Positions 44,506-55,400 of a stretch of 64,000 nt of DNA are shown here, one piece after another. Each line of letters opens with the position of its first letter. Position 1 is the stretch's first letter. The stretch spans positions 3,348,001 to 3,412,000 of the forward strand of contig CM074131.1 of NCBI GenBank assembly GCA_037178625.1. The letters are read 5' to 3'. The notes under the pieces are model-generated. The model saw nothing but the letters and a program-made list of their open reading frames with translations. It was not told the DNA's origin and searched no databases. The stretch comes from Skeletonema tropicum. Its lineage: Eukaryota; Bacillariophyta; Thalassiosirophyceae; Thalassiosirales; Thalassiosiraceae. The translations under genes were made by a program, and so were the position numbers.

Positions 44506-44893
44506 TTGCTGATCATATGCGAAAGTCGTACCACTGAGCCACTAGACGTCTAGTGGCTCAGTGGTACGACTTTCGCATATGATCAGCAAAAGTACATCAA
44601 AGTGCAGGCGCTACTCATGCTTCTGGCTGGTAGTACGCACGCTTTGGAGTGCGTCCGGGCTGTTTGGCCCTAAACGCTAGCGACTTGTGGAACGCTTCTA
44701 TTCGACACGCAATCTGTGCGTGCGCTCGGTCGCGCATCTGGCGCGAAGTGCCACTGGATGAACACTTTCCGAGGTTGGGAACCGAACCTGCGAGCTCTTT
44801 GATGTACTTTTGCTGATCATATGCGAAAGTCGTACCACTGAGCCACTAGACGTCTAGTGGCTCAGTGGTACGACTTTCGCATATGATCAGCAA
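44506..44893. repeat. Inverted pair of 84-bp perfect palindromes
   Basis: 44506-44589 and 44810-44893 are each a perfect 84-bp palindrome centred on GACGTC and identical in sequence. The inner flanks (AAAAGTACATCAAAG and its complement) extend the pair into inverted arms of about 99 bp around a 190-bp core. Each arm contains TGGCTCAGTGG, a match to the tRNA A-box consensus; GGTTCGGTTCC on the minus strand at 44788-44778 resembles a B box. No foldable tRNA was found. Confidence 0.9.
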
Positions 44894-45033
44894 TGCTGGT
44901 AAAGGTCGATTGGTGTTGGTCTCCTTCTTGCAATAAAACGTGACGTATATGTAGACACTATCGAAGCAAGGAACGCCCCAATGGCCATAAACGCAACTCC
45001 AAACAACCACAGATCACAGATTGCGTTCCTCTT

Positions 45034-46066
45034 TTATACACACTCTGCAGGTTTGCCAACCACAGGAGCTGGTTCGTCACAACCCTCTGCACCAACTATT
45101 TGAGCGATTTCAATGTTCTCCGAAAATATTCCATCAATCTTAAATTCGCAATAGTAGTATCGTAGTTCCTCTTCTACCGAAGAAATTAGTTGTGGTACTC
45201 CTCCAGGTTCATCCGTTTCCAGTTTTATTGTATAGGGATGCACTGCCAATCGTAAGGAATGAGCTTTTGCGACCCATTCCCGTGCTTCGCGTTTCGCTTG
45301 TGCAATAGCTACTGTGTCATTGGTTTCCATCGCATTTGGTGATGGTAGTAGGCAATTTTTGTTCGGTCCAAGGCCAGAGATGTGTAATGATTCAACTTCG
45401 AACCAGAATGTCTCCTGGCGACACTTACTTTCCGGGACAAGTAATACGAGTGGAGGTATCCAGGCTGAAAATGAACAAGTCAATGATGTTATTTGGCATT
45501 CCATTAGCCAATCTGCAACCAACAGTCGATTCCTACAATTATATCAGCAACAACACAAGCAAGCAAACACTTACGATGATCAACTTCATCATCCTCTTCT
45601 CCAGTAGCATTCACCACACCAGACGCCAAAATAGCATCTTCTTCCACAAAATCCATTCATCTCTCTTTGAACTTTGTCCGAAGACACTCCAACACATTCC
45701 CCTCAATCGATTGCAACACCAATGGAGGGACACGGTACTCATCAAACTTTAGATCCTCACACAATATCACATGATCAAACAACAATTCACTTGCCTTGGG
45801 ATGCTCTGCCAATTCATCCAGAAACAAATCTGCCAGAGGGACATATTCCCATCTTGTTCAAAGTAATACGATTTCTTCAATTCGACATATAGACCAGTCA
45901 CCCCTCCAGTTTTGGACGGACGCCCTATCAACGGTAACTCTCTCGTATTCCAATCATGCAACAGATTGACATTTGTGTAAAAACGGTATTTGAAATAGAT
46001 AATCATATCCATCATATCGTGCACCGGTGTCAACACGTTGACGCACTCGTAAGTAGTTCCGCCCAT
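45034..46066 (-). pseudogene. Glycerophosphodiester phosphodiesterase-like gene, apparently decayed
   Basis: Reverse-strand segments match the GDPD family in order: TGGVTGLYVELKKSYYF (about 45880), FLDELAEHPKASELLF and VPPLVLQSIEGNVLECL (45640-45810), HISGLGPNKN (about 45380), then AHSLRLAVHPYTIKLETD and KIDGIFSENIEIAQ (45100-45280). The segments lie in different frames and an in-frame TGA interrupts one after KFKER. One plausible intron begins at a GTAAGTG near 45574, but introns alone did not give me a clean reading. The N-terminal catalytic HRG motif was not found. A badly resolved multi-exon gene is the alternative. Confidence 0.5.
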
Positions 46067-47135
46067 GTAAAGTCATTCCCTCATATTGCAGCAATGGGCA
46101 AGTTCATCGGTCTTCCAACTGCTGGTTTTCCAACAGCAATGCTCAAGTCGACTAGCAGGTATCGGTATCGGGGAGGACGTCCACAGTCCACAGTTTCAAG
46201 CCCAGCGGAGGACTTCATCGATTGAGCGGAGCGGTAAGTCTGTCTAGGTATTTGGATCTTATGGTAGATAGTTTTTGCATGAAGTTTGAATGCCTGGTGA
46301 TAAAAGGATGTTATCGTTATCGAAGCAATCAATTCTTGCTACATAAAAATAAAAGAAATAGCAACTTCAAGTCCATGGCTGCAGCACACAGGTGGATTGT
46401 TGCAGCTTTCAAGACCGAGGACAAATTAGATATTATCCCTCCTCCTCCTTGTACTTATCGAAGACGGTGGACGTGGGGAGCCAAATGACCCAATATCAAA
46501 GCCTGATGACCCCATACATTTTTGATAACCGCTGTACCTCTCGGGTGAAAAAGTATCTTTGTATTCTGAGGTAAATGGCTTCATGTGGCTAAAATAGTCA
46601 AGATGAATATTTTTATATTGTCTTCAAGCCAGATGGCATTTGTATGGCTCCTTTGTATGGCATGGAGAAATAGTTTTTCCCATGAAGAACATACTCCTCT
46701 ATCCTATGACTTCTTCAGTTTTTGGATTTTGGCTTCTCCCTTGAATGAAAGTAAGCTACTTCAGGGACGAGCACAAAGAAGAAAGCTACTTTTATCTCTC
46801 ATAACCATAATTGTCACAAGCAAATAGGACCGGTATTGATTGTGCAACTAGAGCCAGAAGAGACCACTAGGAACACGGATATCATGGTGACTAAGCTTAA
46901 GAGCTAAAGAAGTGGGCTATTCCCAAAGGTGATGAAGGAGCACCAACGTGCGACGTCATCTTGTGTGAGAGGATCAATCACGGGTTCTCACCGTGGTTGC
47001 TACTTGACACGTGTGAACAGGAAGAATGACTGTCATAACGGTATTGGGATACCAGAAGAGAGTCATATCCTGTGACAATAATTCACCACGAACAAAATCA
47101 AAAACAGCTATCTCTATCTCCTCTCCAAGACCAAG
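46067..47135. other. Intergenic upstream of the first FAD oxidoreductase gene
   Basis: No gene supported. It should contain the promoter of the gene starting at 47136; no clear motif was recognised. Confidence 0.4.
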
Positions 47136-49783
47136 ATGCCTTCCTTTGCCCGCGCCGCGAAGCGTCTCTTCCTTCTTACTTTCCTTGGATGTGCAAGCAT
47201 ACCGCCTCTGTCTCTTGTCGCCGCCGCTAATCCAACCAGATCTGGATGGCGCAGTGACCTCGATTGGGACGGCTTGGCTTCAAAGCTTAGTTCATCGGCA
47301 TCTCTCATCGACACCTCCCCCAAGAACTACAGCGATGAATGTCTCCCTGAGTTTTTGGATTTGACGGCGTCGACGTCGACACTAAATCCAAATGCAACAC
47401 ATCATGCCTTGATTGATCAACCGTCCGGAATGTGCTTGAATCTGTTCTCGAATGGGTGGGAAATGAGTTGGCCGCGCCCTAGCAACAACAGCCATATGAA
47501 TGAAACCTTTAATAAAACCTTTGAAATCATCTACGATTGGGAGGTCACTTCTATGTTTATGTTTAATGAGACTGAGACGTATTCCCTTGATGAGAATAAT
47601 CAAAGTCTTGATCTCCCTTCCAAGGTTTTGTTTCCCAAACTTGCGTCAGATGTTATCAAGACTGTCAAATTTGCTCAGGAGAACAGCATCGAACTCAGTG
47701 TCAAGAACAGTGGCCACAGTTATTCAGGTGCATCAAGCAAGAAGAATACTCTCCTCTTGAATATGAATCAATACGTCCAGTATGCTTCTCCGAACGGAGA
47801 CGGAATCTCGGACTGTGACGCAACCCTTTCGGATGCCACTGTCGCTGATGATTTTAGTATTCAGGCGTGTCTTCTGGCATTAGCGAGGGGCAAGTCCAGT
47901 CTAATTCGTGTCGGTGGAGGCGAGAACTTTGGTAAGTAATTGATTAGAATTAGATTACTTTGTCATGTGACAATTCCAGGAAGATTACTCATCAGCCTAC
48001 TCAACCTCTACCTTTTGCTCACACACCGATCCTACTTCTGTTGTCTTTAACCATGAAGACAAGGTATACCGCGCCCTGGTAGCCGCTAACCAAGCATTGG
48101 ACGAGTACAAGTATCACTTAGTAGGTGGCGCAGCTGGTACCGTTTCTCCGAGTAAGTTATTTCTTGCCATCTGACATCAGATGTTCTTCTTCATCTTCAT
48201 AGATGCCGAGGTCATTTTTATCACTTTCTTTTCTCTAACAATTTATCTTCTTTGTCTTTGTGACAATGCAACAATACTGCAGTGGGGTGGACATTTCAAG
48301 GTGGCCACGCAGGTACAACTGGAGGTCGAATGTACGGTACGTGTGACTAATTGTTACTATTTTTGCCGCCTCTCCCCTATTGACATATCTACCGCATGCT
48401 TGCAAATGTATCGATTAATGTCTCTTCTTCCATGTTTATCAATCAGGTATGGGCCTAGACCAGGTGCTGCAAGTGGAGATGGTGCTGCCCAATGGTTATC
48501 ATATCAAATTCGGCCCTACAGAGTGGGAGGACGCAAGTGCGGATGGATTCGTTGTTCCTCGTACGAAAGTTGTTTCAGGAGTGTGCCGAAGCAACCCTGA
48601 TGAAGAAGACGAGGAGAAATGGATCTGGGAGGCCTGCCCCGAAGACTTTGATATTGATTTCGGTGATCTCTGGTTTGCCGTCAGAGGTGGTGGAGGAGGA
48701 ACGTGGGGTGTGGTGACATCGGTATCTCTGCAGCTTCACCCGTATCTTCCTTACAAATATTTTTCCCTGCTTGGAGTTGAGGAGTGCCCTCCACGTCCGA
48801 CATATGATGAGTTTGCGGCGAAGTACCTCATGACGCCATCGGTTTTGAATGTGACGAAGGAGAGAAACCTCGCTTGTGGAACTACCGATGGTCCTAATTT
48901 ATTTTGTTACGGCGATGAAGACGTTTTGGGAGCTTGGACAAGGTTCCTAGAGCTAAACAACTTGCAGGGAGCTTCAGCATGTGTTGTCAGGGCTTACCCT
49001 GATGCCAAGAGCTATCCAGAGGCTTTGTTGATGGGAGAAGATAGCCGATTTCCTGGCAAAGTCGGAGATCATCCTGGTCCTGACTTGGTTATGGGTTGGG
49101 CGAGTAGTAATGTGTTTGGTCCCGTGTTAGTCCCACAATCCTGGATCGACGAAAGTGAAGAGAACATCAAAGTTTTCCTCGAGAACGGGAAAAATCTATA
49201 CTATTCCCATGGAGTTGCTACTCAAAGCTTTTCGGATCAGGCCAATTCTCTTTCCAAGACTCAGCGTGATGCTGCTGTAATGAAACAATTCTTCTACTTG
49301 GACAGTGACGGAGAGGAAGACCAAGCCAACTTTTGGAGCAATCTGTTCCCGAAGATGTATGCTAACCAAATTTCCGACAAGACCAACTTCCCTGCTGTTT
49401 TCAATGCGAACCATGCTGGGCCTATGGTAATCGGGCCCCAGAAGAAAGACTGGACGAAGGCTTGTCCTTGGGAATGGACGATTGCGGAGCGCAAGGAAAA
49501 GTGCATCTCTTCTCAGGAGGCGATCTACGGAACAGAACTACTCAAACGTCTCGAAGCAATCAAGATGGCTGTTGACCCCAATTTCATGTTCAACTGCCAC
49601 AACTGCATCGGAAACAATCTGGATCTGACCAAGGCGTCTCAAACTCAGGATGACGAGTCGGTTCCTCCTACAACTATGACAGCGAAACCATCTGATGAGC
49701 CGTCTAGTGCATCTGTTGCGTCCTTTTACGCAGCTGCAATCTCCGCAACTGTTCTTTATTTGTTTCTCCCCATCCTTATCTAA
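47136..49783 (+). CDS. Secreted or membrane-anchored FAD-linked oxidoreductase (VAO/BBE family), paralog 1
   Basis: Four exons (47136-47931, 48059-48151, 48283-48336, 48447-49783), all introns in phase 1, encode 759 residues. A basic and hydrophobic N-terminus (RLFLLTFLGCAS) suggests a signal peptide. The FAD_binding_4 domain has VKNSGHSYSGASS (~190), whose His is the usual covalent flavin attachment, RVGGGENFG, and GTVSPMGWTFQGGHAGTTGG, split by the 54-nt third exon. The C-terminus has VDPNFMFNCHNCIG, as in BBE-type proteins, then a Ser/Thr linker and a hydrophobic tail that may be a GPI signal or anchor. The Cys of bicovalent BBE enzymes is not evident. The substrate is unknown; carbohydrate or small-metabolite oxidation is typical. 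Confidence 0.85.
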
Positions 49784-50096
49784 GTGATGTGGCCCGGGTG
49801 CACCAGCATCCTTGACCTGACAATAGTTGTTGTTAGAGATGAGAACATAACTGTCCTGAATAACTTAGTTCGTTGTCCTTTTCCTTGGTGAATACATGCT
49901 GCAAGTCGAAATAGCAAGCATGTTGAGTGATCATTTGCGTTCACTTCCGCAGCTGCAAATTCCGCAACTGTGCTTCATTTGTTTCTATGCACCCTAATCT
50001 GAGTGATATTCTATTTGAATGATTGCTCTTGCCATCCTTTATTCGCTAATCGATGGAAGGAGGAAGTATCATCTCCATCTGCTCGCTCATGCACAT
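49784..50096. other. 3' flank with a vestigial copy of the oxidoreductase gene tail
   Basis: At about 49950-50013 the sequence repeats the C-terminal coding end and stop region of the upstream gene (CGCAGCTGCAAATTCCGC ... CATTTGTTTC), degenerated. It suggests a former third copy or a tandem duplication of the gene end. Confidence 0.6.
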
Positions 50097-52124
50097 TTAT
50101 TTTCTGGGAGCTTTTGCTTTTGCAAATGATGTCGTCTTCGCCCGCTTTACAGACATCATGAGACTATTCTGTTGCAATGAATGCTTTCTTGATCGCGTAC
50201 TGTCCAGTATATCCATCGCCTTGCTTTTATTCGGAGGTTTGTCTTTAGATTTGGGCCTGGATGCTGGCATTGCTGCCAAGCCAAATGTTGTTGCTGCTAC
50301 TGCTGCTGTCTTCTTCGTCGATAGAATCGCTTGTTGATCCCTCCTTCTCCCATCAAGACTAAATAATTTACGCGATTTGCCACTCTTCTCGCGATGACTA
50401 CTAGAACCACTCCAACTCCAGTCAGCATCTCCACCATCCACCTCTTCTGAATCCTTCGATTGTCGCGTAGTCAACCCCATCTGCTGCTGATACTTTGCCT
50501 TCTCCCTCCCCAACTCCCGCCTCCAAACCGCCCGCTCATCCTCCAACCGCTTTGCCAACCTTGTATTCTCACTCCGTAACGAATGCACATCCTGACTCAT
50601 CTTACTATACTTTCGACGAATCTCCTCCATCTCTTGCAGATCTTGTAATCCAGATTGACTTGACAATTTGGTGATTTGATCTTGTAATCGTCGTATATCG
50701 GATTTGAGTGCAGTCTGTTCCATGTTGGATTTGGACACGTGTTTTTGATATGATTCTTCCATTAGTTGGAATTCGGAGTAGATTTTTTCTGCATTTCGCT
50801 TCTGCATTTCTGTTTCGACGGTGCGTTCGGTGAGCATTGTTTGGAAGGATTCCATTTTGTCTTCTTGGTTGTCAAATTCTGATTGCAGAGATTGTAGTTG
50901 AGATGTGAGGTCGGCATTTTTAGATTGGAGCTTGATTACTTTGGATCGTAACTTTTGAGTTTGTTGCGTTGTGATGTTTGAAGATGATAATGATGGCTGA
51001 TTTTTCATTTCAAGTTGAAGCTCCATGATCTCACAATGCAGCTGCTTGAGACGTCGTAGTATTGTATGTGTCGCTTCTTCCCTCTGCTGCAATGCCTTCT
51101 TCTTCATTTGTTTGTCTCTTGACGTTTGAAGAGAAGAGATTGGCAGTTGAGAAGGACTGTCATCGTCATCGTCATGATTGTCATCACTTTTAGTTTGAGT
51201 CAGATCAATGAAATTGGCACAAATGGCTGCAACTTCACGTTGACCATGATCCCAAACACTACTGCTGCCATCGTCTTTGTTCTCATCATCACTTTTGGAA
51301 TCATCTGATGATACAATTTCAGGATGCAAGGTTTCCAATTCTTTCCAAAGCTTGTCCCATTCATCAGTCAGCTGGTCTAATTTTTCATCATATTCTTCCA
51401 ATTGTGACGCATCATGTTGTTGTGCAGCAGCTGTATTATCTATTACCTCCCCTCCACCACCACTTGCGCCAATTGCACTTCTTGATGAAGCCACATTTAA
51501 ATCAACAAATACCGTCACAAAATCCTTACAAAGAGTCTTGCAAACGGCACAACTCGGCTTACTGCGTCGGTGTTGTCCACTGCTAACATGACTGGCAGTA
51601 AGTTGATCCCAACATCCACGGCAATACGCATGGCCGCAGGGAGTACAGATCCCCCAGGGGTTGGAGAGGGGGCAGAGACAGATTGGACAGTCGTTGGTAT
51701 CATTTTCATCATCGACGATATTATTATTAGTAGTGGAATTAGTGTTAGGTTGCGCAGTTGTGGACGACATGGTGGTTGTGGACCCCAACTCGTCAGTACC
51801 GGCCAATGACAACGCTAACGGTTGCTGTTGCCAAGGATATCTTCTTTCTATCCCAGTCAAGCGACGCCGCCGCAAGTTCCTTTCTCTAGCAGTCAATGAT
51901 CGAGCTGCCTCCAAGGGATTAATATGTTGTGAAGGCGAGTCTTCTTTAGTGTTTCGAAGCCTCTTCGATCTAGCTACGTCGGAATCCGTAGAATTCGTAC
52001 TGGACGTTTGATTTTGGGCGCACGCAATGACGACATCAGCGGTAGTATCGTAGGAGGTGAACCCGGCATCACCGTTAGTTGCCTGACAACACCCCACTCC
52101 GTGAACAATGAACAATGGCAACAA
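50097..52124 (-). CDS. RING-finger coiled-coil protein, probable E3 ubiquitin ligase
   Basis: A single open frame of 675 residues. A C3HC4 RING lies at about 146-197: CPIC, PCGHAYCRGCW, CAVC. A long coiled coil follows (roughly 240-560, rich in Gln/Glu/Lys/Leu), then a basic tail ending KAKAPRK. RING plus coiled coil recalls TRAIP-like ligases, but that is only an analogy. From the ATG at 52124 the frame would overlap the divergent gene's start codon by 17 bp; the next Met (51770) gives 557 residues and a ~340-bp shared promoter. The N-terminal extension looks coding-like, so both remain possible. Confidence 0.75.
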   Translation of the reverse strand: MLPLFIVHGVGCCQATNGDAGFTSYDTTADVVIACAQNQTSSTNSTDSDVARSKRLRNTKEDSPSQHINPLEAARSLTARERNLRRRRLTGIERRYPWQQQPLALSLAGTDELGSTTTMSSTTAQPNTNSTTNNNIVDDENDTNDCPICLCPLSNPWGICTPCGHAYCRGCWDQLTASHVSSGQHRRSKPSCAVCKTLCKDFVTVFVDLNVASSRSAIGASGGGGEVIDNTAAAQQHDASQLEEYDEKLDQLTDEWDKLWKELETLHPEIVSSDDSKSDDENKDDGSSSVWDHGQREVAAICANFIDLTQTKSDDNHDDDDDSPSQLPISSLQTSRDKQMKKKALQQREEATHTILRRLKQLHCEIMELQLEMKNQPSLSSSNITTQQTQKLRSKVIKLQSKNADLTSQLQSLQSEFDNQEDKMESFQTMLTERTVETEMQKRNAEKIYSEFQLMEESYQKHVSKSNMEQTALKSDIRRLQDQITKLSSQSGLQDLQEMEEIRRKYSKMSQDVHSLRSENTRLAKRLEDERAVWRRELGREKAKYQQQMGLTTRQSKDSEEVDGGDADWSWSGSSSHREKSGKSRKLFSLDGRRRDQQAILSTKKTAAVAATTFGLAAMPASRPKSKDKPPNKSKAMDILDSTRSRKHSLQQNSLMMSVKRAKTTSFAKAKAPRK

Positions 52125-54303
52125 CTATCCCCAAGCAGGCGGCCAGCCGAGACGGCCGTATCAGCAGCAGTGGAGGAAGCAACAAAATCCACACCAGTCT
52201 GAAAATAGTAATAATTTCAGCTCCAAAAGCAAAAATCAGTTTCATGCAGGAGGGGGGAGAATGAATAATAATAACGCCACCAACAATCAAGGCAGGTACC
52301 CTTCCGGGGGAGGCAGCAGATTCAATCAATCCAATACTACCAACACTGCCACCCAATTCTCCTCCTCTCAGCCCAAAAACAAAAAGTCCTACAGCGTCCT
52401 CTACACCCACCAAAAAACCAAAAAGAAGAAAACATGGCACGACGGCCGCCTCACACTCAATCACACCCACGGCTCTCTCTACTCCACCACTGGCAACATC
52501 GGCCTAATGAATCCGACGGTATTGGACACTATTGAACTAAGCTACAGTCAGGCCCAAGCGGTTGGGAATGGTACATGTGTCGATTTGGAGAGTGAAAAGT
52601 ATTTGATTCAAGTGGAGGGTGTTTGGACTGATGACTCCAATGCTACAGCTGCAAACAATACATTGGCTGCAACTACTACTAATAATTACAATAAGAAATC
52701 GGGCATGCAAAAATTACTCACCAACAAGTTTCGTATGCCATCAAAAATTATTCCAATGCATCCGGACGAACGACGGAAGAGACTCTGGATGGATCAACAG
52801 CAACAGCAACAAAATGGTGGTGGTGGAAACAATAATGGAGGATTTGGTAAACGGCGTAGACCATTGCAGCCTGGTGAATTGGAGAGACAGTATTATGGTG
52901 ATTCTTGCAATAGTGGTGGTGGTGGTGGTGGTAGTCGTTATGGCGATGGAAATCAAAGTGGGTGGAATAATGATGATAGAGGAGGCTACTACAATGGCAA
53001 TGACAATTACGGTGGAAATAACAGTGGTAATCATTCCATGTCAAGTAATGAAAGATATGGCAGTAACAACAACAACAATATGGACAGCGGGCAGAATGAT
53101 AATCATGAGCAAAGGCAAAGGCGCTACGATAATGAATATCGTGGGGAGCAATCTCAATACAACAATGAAAGAAGGAATGTTGATCAGCCATACGGCAACA
53201 ACAACAACAACAACAACAACAGCAACCACTCGAGAAGTGCACAGTACGACAGTGCTAATCAGATTAGTCAGAGACAAACGCAATACAACAATTATCATGG
53301 GAGGAACCAACAACATGTCCAACAATCAAGAGATGATTACAGACGTAATAGTGATGCGCCTCAACATGCTGCAAACCAATTTGGTGGTGACAATAATCGA
53401 GGAGGAGGAGGACGTAAATCCTTCCGCTCCAACAATAATCGTAACAGATTTCAATCAGCAAATGGATATGATCCCAATGGATTTTATGCGGAGGAAGATG
53501 ACGAAGATGATGATGAGCAGCAAAATGGTAATGGTACTTACCAAGATGAGAGACGTGGACACGATGAAGGTAGATTAGGAGTGGAGCAAGCTGGAGGATA
53601 TGGTCAGAATCAAGGCCTCGAGCAAGACAACAATCGAGGAGACTCTCACGACAATTTCGAAGAAGATCAGAGTGCTCGTCACGAATCAGCTTCTTCTCTT
53701 GACACCCGTAACAATACCGAGCAAGACAACGGTATCCAAGGTAGACAAGACATGACAACTTCGACTCCCAAGGATGAACACGATGAACAAGTGACCAATC
53801 ATTTGTTAGCATTGCTTGGTGCTGCGCCTCCATCTGCAAGAAGTAGTGAGGCTGCGCCACCTTCAAATAGGAACGACGGCCGAGACTCAACATTGCATGA
53901 TTGTCAAGGGACGAACAAGCCAAGCACTAATGACGATAACAACAGTGGAGATGGAGACAACTCATTCCTTGCAAGTATTCGACAAGTAGGCGCTGATGAA
54001 GAGCAGCAGCAGCAACAGCAAGAACATGACGACGACGGTCCTGTAGGTTATGATTGGACAGCTGATAGCGATTTTGATGACGACGATGAAGGGGATGATG
54101 CATTTGATCAAGACGGCATGGGCATGGGCGGAAACAACGAGAATAGCTTTCTCAATGATATTGTTGGCATGGGCTCGAATCCAAAGCCACCGTCTTCTGT
54201 ACCTAAAACGTCTGCTGTTCCAAATGAGTCAATCACTGGATTCACTTTACCTTCAGCAGGAGAGTCTTCATCTTCAGATGATGATGGTTCGGATGATGAG
54301 TGA
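52108..54303 (+). CDS. DUF2439 (ZGRF1/Mte1-type) domain protein with Asn/Gln/Gly-rich tail
   Basis: 731 residues, single exon. After an Asn/Gln/Gly-rich start, residues about 94-170 match DUF2439: YSVLYTHQKTKKKKTWHDGR, LYSTTGN and EKYLIQVEG. This domain sits at the N-terminus of ZGRF1 and of the yeast recombination and telomere factor Mte1. Then comes PSKIIPMHPDERRKRLW, a short basic motif. The remaining 450 residues are low complexity, with Gly, Asn, Gln and Asp/Glu runs and an acidic C-terminus, prion-like in composition. No helicase or GRF zinc finger follows, so this is a short-form member. A role in DNA repair is inferred from the domain only. Confidence 0.75.
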   Translation: MNNGNNYPQAGGQPRRPYQQQWRKQQNPHQSENSNNFSSKSKNQFHAGGGRMNNNNATNNQGRYPSGGGSRFNQSNTTNTATQFSSSQPKNKKSYSVLYTHQKTKKKKTWHDGRLTLNHTHGSLYSTTGNIGLMNPTVLDTIELSYSQAQAVGNGTCVDLESEKYLIQVEGVWTDDSNATAANNTLAATTTNNYNKKSGMQKLLTNKFRMPSKIIPMHPDERRKRLWMDQQQQQQNGGGGNNNGGFGKRRRPLQPGELERQYYGDSCNSGGGGGGSRYGDGNQSGWNNDDRGGYYNGNDNYGGNNSGNHSMSSNERYGSNNNNNMDSGQNDNHEQRQRRYDNEYRGEQSQYNNERRNVDQPYGNNNNNNNNSNHSRSAQYDSANQISQRQTQYNNYHGRNQQHVQQSRDDYRRNSDAPQHAANQFGGDNNRGGGGRKSFRSNNNRNRFQSANGYDPNGFYAEEDDEDDDEQQNGNGTYQDERRGHDEGRLGVEQAGGYGQNQGLEQDNNRGDSHDNFEEDQSARHESASSLDTRNNTEQDNGIQGRQDMTTSTPKDEHDEQVTNHLLALLGAAPPSARSSEAAPPSNRNDGRDSTLHDCQGTNKPSTNDDNNSGDGDNSFLASIRQVGADEEQQQQQQEHDDDGPVGYDWTADSDFDDDDEGDDAFDQDGMGMGGNNENSFLNDIVGMGSNPKPPSSVPKTSAVPNESITGFTLPSAGESSSSDDDGSDDE

Positions 54304-54524
54304 ATAGGATGATTGAATATGTTGTTGCTAAATTTCGCCTGTTCACTAAAAGAAGCATGTACATTTCCGTTCATACCTCATCATATAAGTATAAATACAT
54401 TATTGATCTGAAGTTAAATGCTCGCTAGTCTTTCAAATCATATGATTCGTTCATTCCACAGAATTACTTTGATTGTATTGTAACCACAGTAAGTTGTCCT
54501 CTTTCCCCAAGAAGATTTCCATCT

Positions 54525-55400
54525 CTACATTGAATCACCATAAATATCTCTATGTTCAATTATAACTGGTGACTCTTCAGCAGCACTACTAAAACTTGCC
54601 ACAAACACAACTCTAGTCCCCTCCGTTACAGAAACACCAGCATGAGTGACACACCCTCCAAAAAGCATGGCTGTCCCCGAAGGTGGCTTGAGAATGATTG
54701 TAGGATCTTCAACACGGTGTCCTCTAGAGTCTTGTGACCAAAATGACGTTCCACCCCCTCGAAACTGTTCAGGACACGATAATGGTATCAACACAGTTAT
54801 TGCCTGTGCATCCTTGTGTGCTAAAAACTCCCCACCTGGAGTGTAGATGTTGATTGCTGGCTCTCTTGATGAGAATTTAAGCTGTTCAGTGTCAAGCAAT
54901 GCACATATTGACTCTCCATCAAACAATACTTTTGATATGGAAGGGATTTGCTCCATCATGACACTTGCAGTCCTTTTCAGAATTACATGGAGCAAATTGT
55001 CGACATCATCGCACAGCGGGGCTGCACATGGAATATTGGCAGCGGATGCACGCTCAGCAGCCGCTTGGGTGGGTAGCCGCACTAAACCAGGTTTCTCCAA
55101 TGTTGTCGGCGACGCATCCTGTTCCAAGACTTTGTCGATGATAAATTTGCACTCTGCGGGTGTAACTAGATCTTCTATTTGAATAATGCTCTCGCCATTC
55201 TTTATCCGCTCGCCGATGGAAGTGGCATGTGTATTAGCTTGTTGCGTTGGTGTTGACTGATCGATTGGAACTTCATGGATGGTGTGCGTCGATAAGAGGG
55301 AGGTGGCAGTGGCTGTGGCAGACAGTGAGAAAGCATTGGCCGCTGTCGTTGCAACGTGTAGTAGCAGCACGAAGGAGAAGAAGGAGATCATCGAAGCCAC
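54525..55400 (-). CDS. 2-oxoglutarate/Fe(II)-dependent oxygenase, prolyl 4-hydroxylase-like
   Basis: 291 residues, single exon. The N-terminus (ISFFSFVLLLHVATTAANAF) looks like a signal peptide. The oxygenase core shows the iron ligands HKD in EFLAHKDAQAITVLIPL (His ~194, Asp ~196), the FRGGGTSFW turn, and the distal His in GGCVTHAGVSVTEGTRVVF (~251) with the Arg expected to bind 2-oxoglutarate ten residues later. It is convergent with the DUF2439 gene, 221 bp apart. The substrate is unknown; secretory-pathway protein hydroxylation is likely. Confidence 0.8.
   Translation of the reverse strand: MASMISFFSFVLLLHVATTAANAFSLSATATATSLLSTHTIHEVPIDQSTPTQQANTHATSIGERIKNGESIIQIEDLVTPAECKFIIDKVLEQDASPTTLEKPGLVRLPTQAAAERASAANIPCAAPLCDDVDNLLHVILKRTASVMMEQIPSISKVLFDGESICALLDTEQLKFSSREPAINIYTPGGEFLAHKDAQAITVLIPLSCPEQFRGGGTSFWSQDSRGHRVEDPTIILKPPSGTAMLFGGCVTHAGVSVTEGTRVVFVASFSSAAEESPVIIEHRDIYGDSM

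Noticed and set aside
44778..44850. tRNA gene on the minus strand
   Set aside because: A-box-like and B-box-like words are present, but the D, T and acceptor arms do not pair, so only tRNA-like promoter words are supported.
52741..53578. Cys/His-rich reverse frames and a Met/Thr/Val-rich forward frame
   Set aside because: Other-frame readings of the Asn/Gly/Gln repeats of the DUF2439 gene; no real zinc fingers.
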